This document shows, piece by piece, positions 17,640 to 27,417 of a stretch of DNA of 64,000 bases. The notes beneath the pieces were generated by a model. It saw only the letters and a program-made list of their open reading frames with translations, was not told the DNA's origin and did not search any database. Location: positions 137,953 through 201,952 of the forward strand of contig NZ_LT985808.1 of NCBI RefSeq assembly GCF_900291465.1, written 5' to 3'. How positions within the stretch are numbered: position 1 is the stretch's first letter; each line of letters begins with the position of its first letter. The translations under genes and the position numbers were made by a program. The stretch comes from Bacteroides sp. Marseille-P3684 (GTDB taxonomy: Bacteria; Bacteroidota; Bacteroidia; Bacteroidales; Bacteroidaceae).

Positions 17640-17732
17640 ATGACAGCACAACTTTCTATTTTGGTTGCTATTGTAGCCGTGTTCGCTGTATTGAGCGTTA
17701 TCGCAGTGGTACAAACGAACGTTAAGAAGTAA
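17640..17732 (+). CDS. Putative 30-residue single-pass membrane peptide
   Basis: From ATG 17640 the peptide is 30 residues: a short polar start (MTAQLS), an uninterrupted hydrophobic helix of about 18 residues rich in Val, Ala, Ile and Leu, then a positively charged end (QTNVKK). This is the typical pattern of a small single-pass inner-membrane protein with the basic end in the cytoplasm. It has its own consensus promoter 84 bases upstream and a hairpin 17 bases downstream, so it looks like an independent transcription unit. I do not recognise the family. It could be a regulatory or toxin-like membrane peptide, but no antitoxin is visible. Translation is unproven. Confidence 0.55.
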   Translation: MTAQLSILVAIVAVFAVLSVIAVVQTNVKK

Positions 17733-17748
17733 ACGAGATTCAAAGTTT

Positions 17749-17774
17749 TCCTAGTGAGAATTTTCTCACTGGGA
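17749..17774 (+). terminator. Hairpin after the small membrane peptide gene
   Basis: TCCTAGTGAGAA (17749-17760) pairs with TTCTCACTGGGA (17763-17774) in a 12-bp stem with one G-T pair and a two-base loop. No long T-run follows. A second weaker structure ending in CTTTCTTT follows at about 17787-17829 and may be the actual stop. Confidence 0.5.
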
Positions 17775-17994
17775 ATAGTGTAAGGACAGGAAGCTCTTAA
17801 AATGCCAGAGCAAGCCTGCTTTCTTTAGAAATTACAGCATTCATTGAAATAAGCAAGAGGATGGGTCACAGCAGTGGCGCATCCTCTTTGCATTTTACCC
17901 CCATCAGACTTGTACACACGGACGGGGGAAACAGGGATCATACATGTCCCTGCAGAGACTGTCCGGACGGATATTCCAGAGATGTGTATATATG

Positions 17995-18025
17995 AAAAAA
18001 GGACAGCCTCACCAGGAGACTGTCC
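17995..18025 (-). terminator. Terminator of the ribosomal protein operon after rplQ
   Basis: On the minus strand GGACAG and CTGTCC form the outer stem of a hairpin with additional inner pairing, followed directly by TTTTTT. It lies 26 bases after the rplQ stop and ends the long ribosomal transcript. Confidence 0.85.
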
Positions 18026-18050
18026 TCTCTTCATATATAGTGTATCTATA

Positions 18051-18554
18051 TTATTCAGCTTTCGGGGCTTCTTCAGCCGGAGTTTCCACGGTAGCTGTTG
18101 CTTCAGTTGCAGGGGCTTCAGCAGCTGCAGCAGCACCACCCTTCTTCGAACGACGGGTACGCGTCTTCTTGGCAGCCTTGTCTTTTGCCATGTTCTCGTT
18201 GTAGTCAACCAGTTCGATGAAACAGATTTCTGCATTGTCACCGGCACGACGACCCAACTTGATGATGCGGGTGTAACCACCCGGACGGTCAGCCACTTTC
18301 ACAGAGATTTCCTTGAACAACTCTGTTACGGCATATTTATCTTGCAAGTAGCTAAATACGACACGGCGAGAGTTGGTCGTATCGTTCTTAGACTTGGTGA
18401 TCAAAGGCTCAACGTACTTCTTCAGCGCTTTAGCCTTTGCAAGAGTCGTAGTGATTCTTTTGTGCTTGATCAGAGAAATGGCCATGTTTGACAACATTGC
18501 GCTTCTGTGAGAAGCAGTACGACCCAAATGGTTGAATTTCTTATTGTGTCTCAT
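18051..18554 (-). CDS. rplQ: 50S ribosomal protein L17
   Basis: The 167-residue protein starts [13 protein letters not shown] and includes the L17 pattern [10 protein letters not shown]. The L17 core ends near residue 125. The remaining ~40 residues are a low-complexity tail with basic then Ala/Glu/Thr-rich sequence ([11 protein letters not shown], then [10 protein letters not shown]), an extension often seen in Bacteroidetes L17. It sits at the nascent-chain exit side of the large subunit. Last gene of the operon, three bases after rpoA. Confidence 0.96.
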   Translation of the reverse strand: MRHNKKFNHLGRTASHRSAMLSNMAISLIKHKRITTTLAKAKALKKYVEPLITKSKNDTTNSRRVVFSYLQDKYAVTELFKEISVKVADRPGGYTRIIKLGRRAGDNAEICFIELVDYNENMAKDKAAKKTRTRRSKKGGAAAAAEAPATEATATVETPAEEAPKAE

Positions 18555-18557
18555 TGT

Positions 18558-19550
18558 TTATTCTTTGTCTAATTTATATTTAGAAATGTCAGTTCCAAAC
18601 GACAGATTCAGACTTTCGAGCAAATCATCAAGCTCCGTAAGCGATTTCTTACCAAAGTTTCTGAACTTCAAGAGGTCGGTCTTGTTGAATTGAACCAAGT
18701 CACCCAGTGTCTCCACATCGGCAGCCTTCAAACAGTTCAAGGCGCGGACAGAGAGATCCATGTCAACAAGTTTGGTCTTCAACAGCTGACGCATGTGCAA
18801 TACCTCCTCATCAAACTCTTCATTGCCATCGGCGTCGGAGTTCTCCAACGTAATCTTCTCATCGGAGAAGAGCATGAAGTGGTAGATCAAGATTTTTGCA
18901 GCTTCTTTCAGTGCATCCTTCGGGTGAATGGAACCGTCCGTCGTAATTTCAAGAATCAGCTTGTCATAGTCAGTCTTCTGCTCAACGCGGAAAGGCTCAA
19001 TCTGATATTTGACATTACGGATCGGAGTATAAATTGAATCGATAGGAATTACATTAACATCGGTGCAGTATTCGCGGTTTTCGTCAGCGGGGACGTATCC
19101 ACGACCTTTGTTAATGGTCAAATCGATCTGCATGGTTGCTTTTGAATCTAAATGGCAAATAACTAATTCAGGATTTAACACTTCAAATCCAGTCAAATAC
19201 TTACCTATATCACCTGCCTTAAATTCATTTGAATTCTCGATAGTAATACTTACTTTTTCGTTCTCGAATTCCTCTACTATTTGTTTAAATCTGACTTGCT
19301 TCAGATTCAGGATAATATTGGTCACATCCTCTTTCACTCCCGGAACGGCTGCAAACTCATGCTCAACCCCCGCAATGCGGATGGTATTGATGGCAAACCC
19401 CTCGAGAGAGGAAAGGAGGATACGGCGCAAGGCATTACCGACGGTAATACCAAAGCCGGGCTCAAGCGGACGAAACTCAAATTTTCCATATTTGGAATCC
19501 GCCTCCAACATTAATACTTTATCAGGTTTTTGAAATGCTAATATCGCCAT
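18558..19550 (-). CDS. rpoA: RNA polymerase alpha subunit
   Basis: The 330-residue alpha subunit has both domains. The N-terminal assembly domain contains [20 protein letters not shown]. The C-terminal DNA- and activator-contacting domain (about residues 255-320) contains [16 protein letters not shown] and [13 protein letters not shown]. It dimerises to nucleate beta and beta' assembly. It lies between rpsD and rplQ, as in most bacteria. Confidence 0.98.
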   Translation of the reverse strand: MAILAFQKPDKVLMLEADSKYGKFEFRPLEPGFGITVGNALRRILLSSLEGFAINTIRIAGVEHEFAAVPGVKEDVTNIILNLKQVRFKQIVEEFENEKVSITIENSNEFKAGDIGKYLTGFEVLNPELVICHLDSKATMQIDLTINKGRGYVPADENREYCTDVNVIPIDSIYTPIRNVKYQIEPFRVEQKTDYDKLILEITTDGSIHPKDALKEAAKILIYHFMLFSDEKITLENSDADGNEEFDEEVLHMRQLLKTKLVDMDLSVRALNCLKAADVETLGDLVQFNKTDLLKFRNFGKKSLTELDDLLESLNLSFGTDISKYKLDKE

Positions 19551-19561
19551 GAAACTAATTA

Positions 19562-20167
19562 TTATTTAGAGTACAACTCAACGATCAATTGTTCTTTAAT
19601 GTTTTCGGGAATATCTGCTCTTTCAGGGATGTGCAAATATCTGCCAGCCTTTGTGTTTTCGTCCCACTCCAACCAGGGATACTTGCTGTGGTTGAAGCCA
19701 GCCAGAGAGTTGGCAATTACTTCCAAAGATTTAGATTTCTCGCGAACACCTACAATTTGACCCGGTTTAACGGCGTACGAAGGGATATTAACAACTTCAC
19801 CGTCTACCACAATGTGTCTGTGACCTACCAGCTGACGTGCTGCGGCACGGCTAGGAGCGATACCCAAACGATAGACGATATTGTCGAGACGAGATTCGAG
19901 AGACTGCAACAGGATCTCACCGGTAATACCGTTGGCACTGGCGGCTTTCTCGAACAAGTTTCTAAATTGTCTTTCCAACACACCGTAAGTGTATTTGGCC
20001 TTTTGCTTTTCAGCCAACATGACACCATACTCAGAAGTCTTTCTTCTTCTGGAGTTACCATGCTGTCCGGGAGGATAGTTTCTCTTAGACAAAACTTTAT
20101 CAGCACCGAAAATAGCCTCACCGAATTTACGTGCAATTCTTGATTTTGGTCCAGTATATCTAGCCAT
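19562..20167 (-). CDS. rpsD: 30S ribosomal protein S4
   Basis: The 201-residue protein starts [17 protein letters not shown] and has the S4 RNA-binding domain at about residues 92-155 ([27 protein letters not shown]). It is a primary 16S rRNA binder that nucleates body assembly and is often an autogenous regulator. The 124-base leader before it is unusually long for this cluster and could hold an S4 control site. No zinc-binding cysteine cluster is seen in the N-terminus. Confidence 0.97.
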   Translation of the reverse strand: MARYTGPKSRIARKFGEAIFGADKVLSKRNYPPGQHGNSRRRKTSEYGVMLAEKQKAKYTYGVLERQFRNLFEKAASANGITGEILLQSLESRLDNIVYRLGIAPSRAAARQLVGHRHIVVDGEVVNIPSYAVKPGQIVGVREKSKSLEVIANSLAGFNHSKYPWLEWDENTKAGRYLHIPERADIPENIKEQLIVELYSK

Positions 20168-20291
20168 TTTTACTTCTTTGATTTAATTGGTTTACTAATG
20201 AACTTAAATTGTAGCAGCCGCGAATTACAGAAAGGAAATGCAATCCATTATTAACCAATTCAAGTTACATCATTCTATTAGGTTATCTGTA
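20168..20291 (-). promoter_or_regulatory. Leader between rpsK and rpsD, possible S4 control region
   Basis: A 124-base spacer, against a typical spacing of 2-30 bases in this operon. It contains imperfect complementary segments (AATTGGTTAATAAT and ATTAGTAAACCAATT on the minus strand) that could fold. S4 is known to autoregulate translation in other bacteria. Its use here is inference. Confidence 0.3.
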
Positions 20292-20681
20292 TTATACTCT
20301 TCTTCTTTTGGGAGGACGACAACCGTTGTGCGGAAGCGGTGTTACGTCAATGATTTCAGTAACTTCAATACCAGCACCATGCACGGTTCTGATAGCGGAC
20401 TCACGGCCATTACCAGGACCTTTCACATAAGCTTTTACCTTTCTAAGACCCAGGTCATACGCAACCTTGGCGCAGTCTTGTGCTGCCATCTGTGCTGCAT
20501 ACGGGGTGTTCTTCTTCGAACCTCTGAATCCCATCTTACCTGCTGAAGACCAAGAGATGATCTGACCTTCACTGTTTGCAAGAGAGACAATGATATTGTT
20601 GAATGAAGAATGAACGTGCAATTGTCCATTAGCATCCACTTTCACATTTCTCTTCTTAGCTGCGACTGTTTTTTTTGCCAT
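20292..20681 (-). CDS. rpsK: 30S ribosomal protein S11
   Basis: The 129-residue protein has the S11 motifs [27 protein letters not shown] and the C-terminal [18 protein letters not shown]. It forms part of the 30S platform near the Shine-Dalgarno cleft. It lies 11 bases after rpsM. Confidence 0.97.
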   Translation of the reverse strand: MAKKTVAAKKRNVKVDANGQLHVHSSFNNIIVSLANSEGQIISWSSAGKMGFRGSKKNTPYAAQMAAQDCAKVAYDLGLRKVKAYVKGPGNGRESAIRTVHGAGIEVTEIIDVTPLPHNGCRPPKRRRV

Positions 20682-20692
20682 ATCAACAATTA

Positions 20693-21073
20693 TTATTTAG
20701 TAGCTTTTTTCTTGTTTGCAACTGTTTTCTTTCTTCCCTTACGAGTACGTGCATTGTTCTTTGTGCTTTGTCCTCTTACGGGCAAACCGAGACGGTGGCG
20801 CACACCACGGTAACAACCAATATCCATTAATCGCTTAATGTTCAATTGTACTTCAGAACGAAGATCACCTTCCACCTTATATTCAGCACCAATGATTTCA
20901 CGAATCTTGGCGGCTTGGTCATCAGTCCAATCCTTCACCTTGATATCTCTATCAACACCTGCCTTGTCCAAGATTTTTGCTGAACTACTGCGACCTATAC
21001 CGTATACATAGGTCAACGCAATCTCACCTCTTTTGTTTTGAGGCAAATCTACACCAACTATTCTTATAGCCAT
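20693..21073 (-). CDS. rpsM: 30S ribosomal protein S13
   Basis: The 126-residue protein starts [22 protein letters not shown] and contains the helix-two-turn-helix motif and the basic tail motif [23 protein letters not shown]. The tail contacts P-site tRNA and S13 bridges to the large subunit. It follows rpmJ, the usual alpha-operon order. Confidence 0.97.
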   Translation of the reverse strand: MAIRIVGVDLPQNKRGEIALTYVYGIGRSSSAKILDKAGVDRDIKVKDWTDDQAAKIREIIGAEYKVEGDLRSEVQLNIKRLMDIGCYRGVRHRLGLPVRGQSTKNNARTRKGRKKTVANKKKATK

Positions 21074-21105
21074 ATACTAATTATTTTTTCTGCAAAAATA
21101 ATAAA

Positions 21106-21222
21106 TTATCCTTGACGTTGTTTATACTTAGGATTTTTCTTGTTAATAACATACAAACGGCCATTACGTCTTACGATCTTACATTCTGGCGTACGTTTTT
21201 TCAATGATGCTCTTACTTTCAT
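21106..21222 (-). CDS. rpmJ: 50S ribosomal protein L36, zinc-free form
   Basis: The 38-residue protein runs from [10 protein letters not shown] to KYKQRQG. Only one cysteine of the CxxC...C...H zinc ribbon is left (in PECKIV), so this is the zinc-independent (C-minus) form. It lies between infA (11 bases) and rpsM (32 bases), the conserved place for rpmJ. Confidence 0.95.
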   Translation of the reverse strand: MKVRASLKKRTPECKIVRRNGRLYVINKKNPKYKQRQG

Positions 21223-21233
21223 ATCTTTATTTG

Positions 21234-21452
21234 TTATTTATATCTGAAAACGATTCTGCCTTTTGACAAATCGTAAGGTGACATCTCCACTCTTACCTTA
21301 TCTCCGGGCAGGATTTTAATGTAATGCATTCTCATTTTGCCGGAAATATGAGCCGTAATCTCATGCCCATTTTCCAACTCTACACGAAACATTGCGTTTG
21401 ACAATGCTTCAACAATCACTCCTTCTTGTTCTATTGCTGCTTGTTTTGCCAT
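21234..21452 (-). CDS. infA: Translation initiation factor IF-1
   Basis: The 72-residue OB-fold protein contains [30 protein letters not shown] and [20 protein letters not shown], all classic IF-1 motifs. It binds the 30S A site during initiation. It is eight bases after map and is followed by rpmJ. Confidence 0.97.
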   Translation of the reverse strand: MAKQAAIEQEGVIVEALSNAMFRVELENGHEITAHISGKMRMHYIKILPGDKVRVEMSPYDLSKGRIVFRYK

Positions 21453-21460
21453 ATAAATTT

Positions 21461-22258
21461 TTAAATTGCGTTATCTCCCAAAACTTCTTCTATAAAATCA
21501 AATGTTGACAATACTTCGGCTTTTCCCTTACGCACAGCCAACGTGTGCTCAAAGTGAGCCGCCCACTTGCCATCCCGTGTCCGGATCGTCCAACGGTCGG
21601 GTTCCATGTAGATTTGTGGGGAACCCAAGGTAATCATCGGCTCAATTGCAATGCACATGCCGCTCTTCAACAGCACACCCGAACCTCTCTTCCCGTAATT
21701 GGGGACAGGCGGTTCTTCGTGCATTTCCTTGCCGATTCCATGTCCGACAAACTCACGGACAACTCCATAGGCATGCTTTTCACAATGATCCTGAACCGCC
21801 GAACCGATGTCTCCCAGACGTTTTCCATGGACTGCATTCTCAATTCCCTTATACAGGGCTTCCTTGGTAACCTTGAGCAACTCCCTTACTTCAGGAGCTA
21901 CCTCACCTACACAGAAGGTGTAGGCTGAGTCACCACAGAAACCATTCATGTAAGTCCCGCAATCAACCGAAACAATATCACCCTCCTGCAGAGGCTTGTC
22001 ATTGGGAATGCCATGAACCACCTGGTCATTGACAGAGGCACAAATAGAGCCGGGGAAGGGTTGTCCATATTGATTCGGGAATCCCTTGAATGTCGGGATA
22101 GCCCCATTGTCACGGATGAACTCTTCGGCGACCCGATCAAGTTCCAGTGTTGTAACACCCGGTTTTATAAGTTTAGCTACTTCTGCCAAAGCTCTCCCCA
22201 CAAGGAGATTGCTTTGACGAAGTAACTCTATTTCATCATCAGTCTTAAGAAATATCAT
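21461..22258 (-). CDS. map: Type I methionine aminopeptidase
   Basis: The 265-residue enzyme removes the initiator methionine from nascent proteins. The metal ligands are visible in order: Asp in [10 protein letters not shown], Asp in FCGDSAYTF, His in [12 protein letters not shown], Glu in IEPMI and Glu in FEHTLAV. It lies between secY and infA. In many bacteria adk sits between secY and map, but here it is absent. Confidence 0.97.
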   Translation of the reverse strand: MIFLKTDDEIELLRQSNLLVGRALAEVAKLIKPGVTTLELDRVAEEFIRDNGAIPTFKGFPNQYGQPFPGSICASVNDQVVHGIPNDKPLQEGDIVSVDCGTYMNGFCGDSAYTFCVGEVAPEVRELLKVTKEALYKGIENAVHGKRLGDIGSAVQDHCEKHAYGVVREFVGHGIGKEMHEEPPVPNYGKRGSGVLLKSGMCIAIEPMITLGSPQIYMEPDRWTIRTRDGKWAAHFEHTLAVRKGKAEVLSTFDFIEEVLGDNAI

Positions 22259-22269
22259 CTAATGAAAAC

Positions 22270-23619
22270 TTAATAGGCCGAAACATTAGCCGAACGACCC
22301 TTGATTCGTCCAGACTTCAGTAAACCGTCATAATGTCTCATCAACAAATGACTTTCAACTTGCTGTAAGGTGTCCAGAACAACACCGACAAGAATCAAGA
22401 GAGACGTTCCTCCAAAGAAGTGAGCAAATTCAGTCTTCACACCAAAGATACCGGCGAATGCAGGAAGGATGGCAACAATTGCAAGGAACAGAGAGCCCGG
22501 CAAAGTGATGCGCGACATAATGGTATCGATATACTCTGCAGTATTCTTACCCGGCTTGATACCCGGAATAAAACCATTGTTGCGCTTCATGTCCTCTGCC
22601 ATCTGATTCGGGTTAATCGTGATTGCCGTATAGAAGTACGTGAAAAGAATAATCAGTACGGCAAATGTCAGATTGTACCAGAACCCGGTATAATCGCTCA
22701 GAGCAACAGCAAGACTGCTGACCTCACCTTGTGCACCGGAATAATTGGCAAGTGCAGCCGGAATAAACATGATTGCTTGTGCAAAGATGATCGGCATCAC
22801 ATTGGCTGCATTCACTTTCAAAGGAATGTATTGTCTTGCGCCACCATATTGCTTGTTGCCAACGATACGCTTGGCATACTGCACCGGAATCCGGCGTGTG
22901 CCCTGTACCAACAGGATGGCCGCAGCGATAACCAGCAACAGGAATACGATTTCAAACAAGAACATAATCAAACCACCAGCACCCGGAGAAGCCATTCTCG
23001 AAACGACTTCCTGGAAGAGAGCCTGCGGCAAGCGGGCAATGATACCGATCATGATGATCAGCGAGATACCGTTACCCACGCCCTTGTCAGTGATTCTCTC
23101 ACCCAACCACAGGATGAACATACTTCCCGCAGCCAAGATGATGGTAGATGAAATCATAAATAACGTCCAATCTAATGAAGCATTTAATGAACCTCCGGCC
23201 TGTGACTTCAAATTCAACAAATAGGAAGGTGCCTGGAACAATAAAATGGCTATCGTTAGATAGCGAGTATATTGATTTATCTTTCTTCTGCCGCTTTCGC
23301 CTTCGCGTTGCATTTTCTGGAAATAAGGAACTGCAACGGCCAAAAGCTGGATGACGATGGAAGCCGAGATGTACGGCATGATTCCCAACGCAAAGATAGA
23401 AGCATTAGAAAATGCACCACCAGAAAACATGTTTAACAAAGCCAACAGACCTTCGCTTGTTTGTTCATGGAGCTTGGTCAACATGTTCGGGTCAATACCC
23501 GGAAGGACAATGTATGAACCAAAGCGATAGATAGCAACAAACAATACAGTGATGAGGATCCGTTTTCTCAGATCCTCAATCTTCCATATATTCTTTAATG
23601 TTTCAATAGATCGTCTCAT
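22270..23619 (-). CDS. secY: Protein translocase subunit SecY
   Basis: The 449-residue integral membrane protein has ten predicted hydrophobic segments. Motifs include LRKRILITVLFVAIYRFGSY at the first segment, the plug region GGAFSNASIFALGIMPYISASI and the cytosolic loop RRIPVQYAKR. It is the channel subunit of SecYEG and interacts with SecA and ribosomes. It starts four bases after rplO. Confidence 0.97.
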   Translation of the reverse strand: MRRSIETLKNIWKIEDLRKRILITVLFVAIYRFGSYIVLPGIDPNMLTKLHEQTSEGLLALLNMFSGGAFSNASIFALGIMPYISASIVIQLLAVAVPYFQKMQREGESGRRKINQYTRYLTIAILLFQAPSYLLNLKSQAGGSLNASLDWTLFMISSTIILAAGSMFILWLGERITDKGVGNGISLIIMIGIIARLPQALFQEVVSRMASPGAGGLIMFLFEIVFLLLVIAAAILLVQGTRRIPVQYAKRIVGNKQYGGARQYIPLKVNAANVMPIIFAQAIMFIPAALANYSGAQGEVSSLAVALSDYTGFWYNLTFAVLIILFTYFYTAITINPNQMAEDMKRNNGFIPGIKPGKNTAEYIDTIMSRITLPGSLFLAIVAILPAFAGIFGVKTEFAHFFGGTSLLILVGVVLDTLQQVESHLLMRHYDGLLKSGRIKGRSANVSAY

Positions 23620-23623
23620 TGAA

Positions 23624-24070
23624 TCAGAGTTTTACAGCGTTACCACCAACAGCTTCAATAGCGGCGACTGCACTCTTAGAAAAAGCATGTGCCTCTACAT
23701 CAACTTTTGTAGTCAATGTGCCGTTACCTAACACTTTAACCAATTGTTTTGAAGAAATAAAACCAGCAGCAATCAATTCCTCGATACCAACTTTGGTCAA
23801 GTTCTTGGCATCAACCAAAGCCTGGATAGTGCTCAGGTTGATAGCTTTATATTCTACTCTGTTTATGTTCTTAAAACCAAATTTCGGAGCACGACGCTGA
23901 AGCGGCATCTGTCCACCCTCGAAACCGATCTTACGGGAATAACCAGATCTTTGTTTTGCTCCTTTATGTCCTCTTGTAGAAGTTCCACCCAAGCCAGAAC
24001 CGGGACCACGACCAACTCTTTTTCTAGAGGTAGTTGAGCCGGCTGCGGGTTTCAAGTTATTCAATTTCAT
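23624..24070 (-). CDS. rplO: 50S ribosomal protein L15
   Basis: The 148-residue protein has the glycine-rich extended arm RKRVGRGPGSGLGGTSTRGHKG and the FEGGQMPLQRRAPKFGF motif typical of L15. It is a late assembly protein of the large subunit. It lies between rpmD and secY in the spc order. Confidence 0.97.
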   Translation of the reverse strand: MKLNNLKPAAGSTTSRKRVGRGPGSGLGGTSTRGHKGAKQRSGYSRKIGFEGGQMPLQRRAPKFGFKNINRVEYKAINLSTIQALVDAKNLTKVGIEELIAAGFISSKQLVKVLGNGTLTTKVDVEAHAFSKSAVAAIEAVGGNAVKL

Positions 24071-24100
24071 ATCGAAACTTAATTATTGTTCAACAATACA

Positions 24101-24277
24101 TTACTTAACGATGGCAACGAGGTGCTTTACCTTTTCCACCATTCCAAGAATTGAAGGAGTAGCTTCGTGTTCAACCACACGATTCATTTTACGGAGTCCC
24201 AGTGCATCGAGAGTTCTCTTCTGATCAACCGGAGCACCAATTCTACTTTTTACTTGCTTGATCTTAATAGTTGACAT
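24101..24277 (-). CDS. rpmD: 50S ribosomal protein L30
   Basis: The 58-residue protein runs from MSTIKIKQVKSRIG to HLVAIVK. It contains the L30 signature PVDQKRTLDALGLRKMNRVVEH. An unusually strong Shine-Dalgarno, AAGGAGGA, precedes the ATG and fixes the start. It lies 10 bases after rpsE and 30 bases before rplO. Confidence 0.96.
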   Translation of the reverse strand: MSTIKIKQVKSRIGAPVDQKRTLDALGLRKMNRVVEHEATPSILGMVEKVKHLVAIVK

Positions 24278-24287
24278 AATTTCCTCC

Positions 24288-24803
24288 TTATCCTCTAAAT
24301 ACTTTTTCCATACTTACACCTCTGTTCTGAGCGACAGTTCTAGCATCTCTCATCTCGCTCAAAGCCTGGATAGTAGCCTTCACGAGGTTGTGAGGATTGG
24401 AAGAACCCTTCGACTTAGCCAAAACGTCAGTAATACCAACACTCTCAAGTACGGCACGCATAGCGCCACCGGCAACCACACCGGTACCGGTAGAAGCCGG
24501 TTTGATGAAAACCTCTGCACCGCCGAACTTAGCAGTTTGTTCATGAGGAACAGTACCTTTCAATACCGGGACACGAGTAAGGTTCTTCTTGGCTGCCTCT
24601 ACACCTTTGGCGATGGCAGCAGTCACTTCACCAGCCTTACCAAGGCCCCAGCCGATAATACCATCTTCATTACCAACTACCACAATGGCAGAGAAGGTAA
24701 ACGTTCTACCACCCTTGGTCACCTTGGTAACACGATTGATAGCAACAAGTCTATCTTTCAACTCGATATCGTTCGTTATCTTAACTCTGTTATTAACTGC
24801 CAT
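24288..24803 (-). CDS. rpsE: 30S ribosomal protein S5
   Basis: The 171-residue protein has the S5 double-stranded-RNA-binding-like N-domain ([19 protein letters not shown]) and the C-domain motif [22 protein letters not shown]5 contributes to translational accuracy and mRNA helicase activity at the entry channel. It follows rplR by five bases. Confidence 0.97.
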   Translation of the reverse strand: MAVNNRVKITNDIELKDRLVAINRVTKVTKGGRTFTFSAIVVVGNEDGIIGWGLGKAGEVTAAIAKGVEAAKKNLTRVPVLKGTVPHEQTAKFGGAEVFIKPASTGTGVVAGGAMRAVLESVGITDVLAKSKGSSNPHNLVKATIQALSEMRDARTVAQNRGVSMEKVFRG

Positions 24804-24808
24804 GATCT

Positions 24809-25150
24809 TTAAAATTTAAGTCCACCGTTACGAGCAGCATCTGCCACTTCCTTAACTCTCCCGTGATACAAATAGCCGTTACGGTCGAATACGACAGTCG
24901 TAATACCAGCCTCTTGTGCTTTCTTTGCTATCAACTCGCCGACCTTTGCAGCTTGCTCTTTCTTAGGCATGGCTTCCATGCCCAGAGAAGAAGCGGCAGC
25001 CAAGGTTCTGCCCGACAGGTCATCCACAAGCTGAACATAGATCTGCTTGTTGCTTCTGAAGACCGTCATACGAGGACGTGCAGTCGTTCCGGAAATCTTG
25101 TTCCGTACTCTATATTTAATCTTGATTCGTCTTTCTATTTTTGTTGTCAT
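24809..25150 (-). CDS. rplR: 50S ribosomal protein L18
   Basis: The 113-residue protein contains [20 protein letters not shown], the 5S-rRNA-binding N-region, and [22 protein letters not shown] at the C-terminus. Together with L5 and L25 it forms the central protuberance. The spacing (21 bases after rplF) is typical of the spc operon. Confidence 0.97.
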   Translation of the reverse strand: MTTKIERRIKIKYRVRNKISGTTARPRMTVFRSNKQIYVQLVDDLSGRTLAAASSLGMEAMPKKEQAAKVGELIAKKAQEAGITTVVFDRNGYLYHGRVKEVADAARNGGLKF

Positions 25151-25171
25151 AATAATACGATTTTATGTAAA

Positions 25172-25741
25172 TTACTTAGCACCGGCTGATTTACCCGACT
25201 TTCTACGAATTTCTTCGCCAACAAACTTAATACCTTTACCTTTGTAGGGTTCAGGTTTACGGAAAGAACGTATTTTTGAGCAAACTTGACCAAGCAATTG
25301 TTTGTCACAAGATTCCAATATAATAAGAGGGTTCTTATTTCTTTCTGATTTTGTTTCAACCTTGATCTCAGGAGGCATTTGGATAAAGATGTTGTGTGTA
25401 TAGCCTAATGAGAGTTCCATAATATTGCCGTTGTTGGATGCACGGTAACCTACACCCACCAGTTCCAACTCTTTCTTGTAACCTTCAGAAACACCAACAA
25501 CCATATTATGTACCAATGCACGATACAATCCGTGGTAAGCATGTCTTTGCTTGGGATCATCCTGCATCATATCTTCATTTTCTACAAAGTGTACATGACC
25601 ATCTTCGATAGAAACAGTAATAGCTGGATTTACATATTGGCTCAACTCGCCTTTGGGTCCTTTCACAGTGACCACATCATCCTTCAGAGTAACTGTCACT
25701 CCGGCAGGAATACTAATGGGTAATTTTCCTATTCTTGACAT
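25172..25741 (-). CDS. rplF: 50S ribosomal protein L6
   Basis: The 189-residue protein begins MSRIGKLPISIPAGV, the conserved L6 start. A longer in-frame start at 25771 would run into rpsH and is rejected. The signature PEPYKGKGIKFVGEEIRRKSGKS closes the second of the two L6 repeats. L6 sits near the factor-binding site and sarcin-ricin loop. Confidence 0.97.
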   Translation of the reverse strand: MSRIGKLPISIPAGVTVTLKDDVVTVKGPKGELSQYVNPAITVSIEDGHVHFVENEDMMQDDPKQRHAYHGLYRALVHNMVVGVSEGYKKELELVGVGYRASNNGNIMELSLGYTHNIFIQMPPEIKVETKSERNKNPLIILESCDKQLLGQVCSKIRSFRKPEPYKGKGIKFVGEEIRRKSGKSAGAK

Positions 25742-25755
25742 AGATAATCCTCCTA

Positions 25756-26151
25756 TTAATATACGTAGCAAAGCACTTCACCACCAATCTTCAGGGCAGC
25801 GGCCTCTTTGTCTGTCATTACACCTTTGGAAGTGGATATAATCGCAATACCCAAACCATTAATTACTCTCGGCATGTCTTTGTAGCCGGTGTACTTACGC
25901 AAACCCGGGGTAGACACCCTGATCAACTTCTTGATTGCGTTAACCTTGTTAACCGAATCATACTTCAAAGCTACCTTAATAGTACCCTGAGGACCATCTT
26001 CTACGAACTTGTAGTTCAAGATGTAACCTTTTTCAAAAAGGATCTTAGTGATTTCCTTTTTCAAGTTTGAGGCAGGAACTTCAACAACTCTGTGTTTTGC
26101 GCTGATGGCATTTCTCAACCTCGTCAGATAATCTGCTATTGGATCTGTCAT
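25756..26151 (-). CDS. rpsH: 30S ribosomal protein S8
   Basis: The 131-residue protein starts MTDPIADYLTRLRNA and includes the C-terminal motif GLGIAIISTSKGVMTDKEA. It is a primary 16S binder and the known translational repressor of the spc operon in E. coli. The 59-base spacer before it contains a TCAGGA/TCCTGA hairpin at 26172-26186. Confidence 0.97.
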   Translation of the reverse strand: MTDPIADYLTRLRNAISAKHRVVEVPASNLKKEITKILFEKGYILNYKFVEDGPQGTIKVALKYDSVNKVNAIKKLIRVSTPGLRKYTGYKDMPRVINGLGIAIISTSKGVMTDKEAAALKIGGEVLCYVY

Positions 26152-26210
26152 ATAATAAAAATTTAAATTAATCAGGACTCTCCTGACAATATTTAAAAAT
26201 AAAAACTTCT

Positions 26211-26510
26211 TTACCAGCTTGCTTTCTTAACGCCCGGGATCAATCCATTGGAAGCCATCTCACGGAACTGGATTCTGGAGATACCGAATTGACGGATATA
26301 ACCTCTGGGACGACCGGTCAACTTGCAACGGTTGTGCAAACGAATCGGGTTGGCATTCTTGGGAATTGCCTGGAGCTTCTGAGCAGCCTCATAAGCGGCA
26401 ACAGGATCACCCGTGTTGACAATCTTCTTCAGAGCGGCACGTTTTTCAGCATATTTGGCTACAAGTTTGGCTCTTTTTACTTCACGAGCCTTCATTGATT
26501 CTTTTGCCAT
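26211..26510 (-). CDS. rpsN: 30S ribosomal protein S14, long zinc-free form
   Basis: The 99-residue protein contains [21 protein letters not shown] and ends IPGVKKASW. Its length and the lack of the two CxxC pairs mark the long, zinc-independent form, as in E. coli. It lies between rplE and rpsH. Confidence 0.97.
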   Translation of the reverse strand: MAKESMKAREVKRAKLVAKYAEKRAALKKIVNTGDPVAAYEAAQKLQAIPKNANPIRLHNRCKLTGRPRGYIRQFGISRIQFREMASNGLIPGVKKASW

Positions 26511-26516
26511 AATCTA

Positions 26517-27074
26517 TCAGTCTTTTTTAGCGTTTTTAAACGGTAAACCAAATTCCTTTAACAAAGCATAACCTTCTTCGTCTGTTTTGGCAGAGGTTAC
26601 AAAGGTAATATTCATTCCCAATATTTTAGTAATACTATCAATATTTATTTCAGGGAAAATGATTTGCTCTTGGATACCCAGCGTGTAGTTACCTCTTCCG
26701 TCGAACTTGCTTTCGATACCTTTGAAGTCACGGATACGGGGGAGAGCCACACGGACGAGCTTCTCCAGGAATTCGTACATTCTCTCGCGACGCAGCGTTA
26801 CCATCACACCGATCGGCATTTTCTTACGCAACTTGAAGTTTGCAATATCCTTGCGCGAAACAGTTGCAACGGCTTTCTGACCGGTAATGGCAGTCATCTC
26901 GTTAATGGCCACATCAATAATCTTCTTGTCGGCAACAGCCATGCCCAAGCCCTGATTGATGACAATCTTCTTGAGCACGGGGATTTGCATAGAAGAAGTA
27001 TACTGGAATTGGCTCTTCAATGCAGGAGCGATGCGCTCTGCATATTCTTTCTTAAGGCTAGCAGTATTACTCAT
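26517..27074 (-). CDS. rplE: 50S ribosomal protein L5
   Basis: The 185-residue protein has the L5 motifs [14 protein letters not shown]-like near residue 33 and [24 protein letters not shown]. It binds 5S rRNA and contacts P-site tRNA. Its ATG overlaps the rplX stop by one base, which suggests coupling. Confidence 0.97.
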   Translation of the reverse strand: MSNTASLKKEYAERIAPALKSQFQYTSSMQIPVLKKIVINQGLGMAVADKKIIDVAINEMTAITGQKAVATVSRKDIANFKLRKKMPIGVMVTLRRERMYEFLEKLVRVALPRIRDFKGIESKFDGRGNYTLGIQEQIIFPEINIDSITKILGMNITFVTSAKTDEEGYALLKEFGLPFKNAKKD

Positions 27075-27397
27075 TACTTGATCTCCTCTCCTGATTTTTT
27101 AGAATAACGCACTAATTTAGTTCCTTCTGAGTTCTTTCTTCTTCCCACGCGTGTCGGTTTGCCCGTCTTGGGGTCAACGACATTCAAGTTTGAGATGTGG
27201 ATAGGAGCTTCCTTGCTTACTATACCACCTTGAGGATTCTTTGCGCTCGGTTTGGTGCTCTTCTTTACGATGTTCACACCTTCAACCACAGCACGTCCTT
27301 CTTTCACAAGAACTTTCAACACAGTGCCGGTTTTACCCTTATCTTCACCAGAGTTAACGTAAACTGTATCGCCCTTTTTAATATGTAATTTGCTCAT
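27074..27397 (-). CDS. rplX: 50S ribosomal protein L24
   Basis: The 107-residue protein begins [24 protein letters not shown], which is the KOW motif, and contains [19 protein letters not shown]24 is an early assembly initiator near the tunnel exit. It lies 20 bases after rplN. Confidence 0.97.
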   Translation of the reverse strand: MSKLHIKKGDTVYVNSGEDKGKTGTVLKVLVKEGRAVVEGVNIVKKSTKPSAKNPQGGIVSKEAPIHISNLNVVDPKTGKPTRVGRRKNSEGTKLVRYSKKSGEEIK

Positions 27398-27417
27398 TAC
27401 TTAAATCCTTTACAAAA

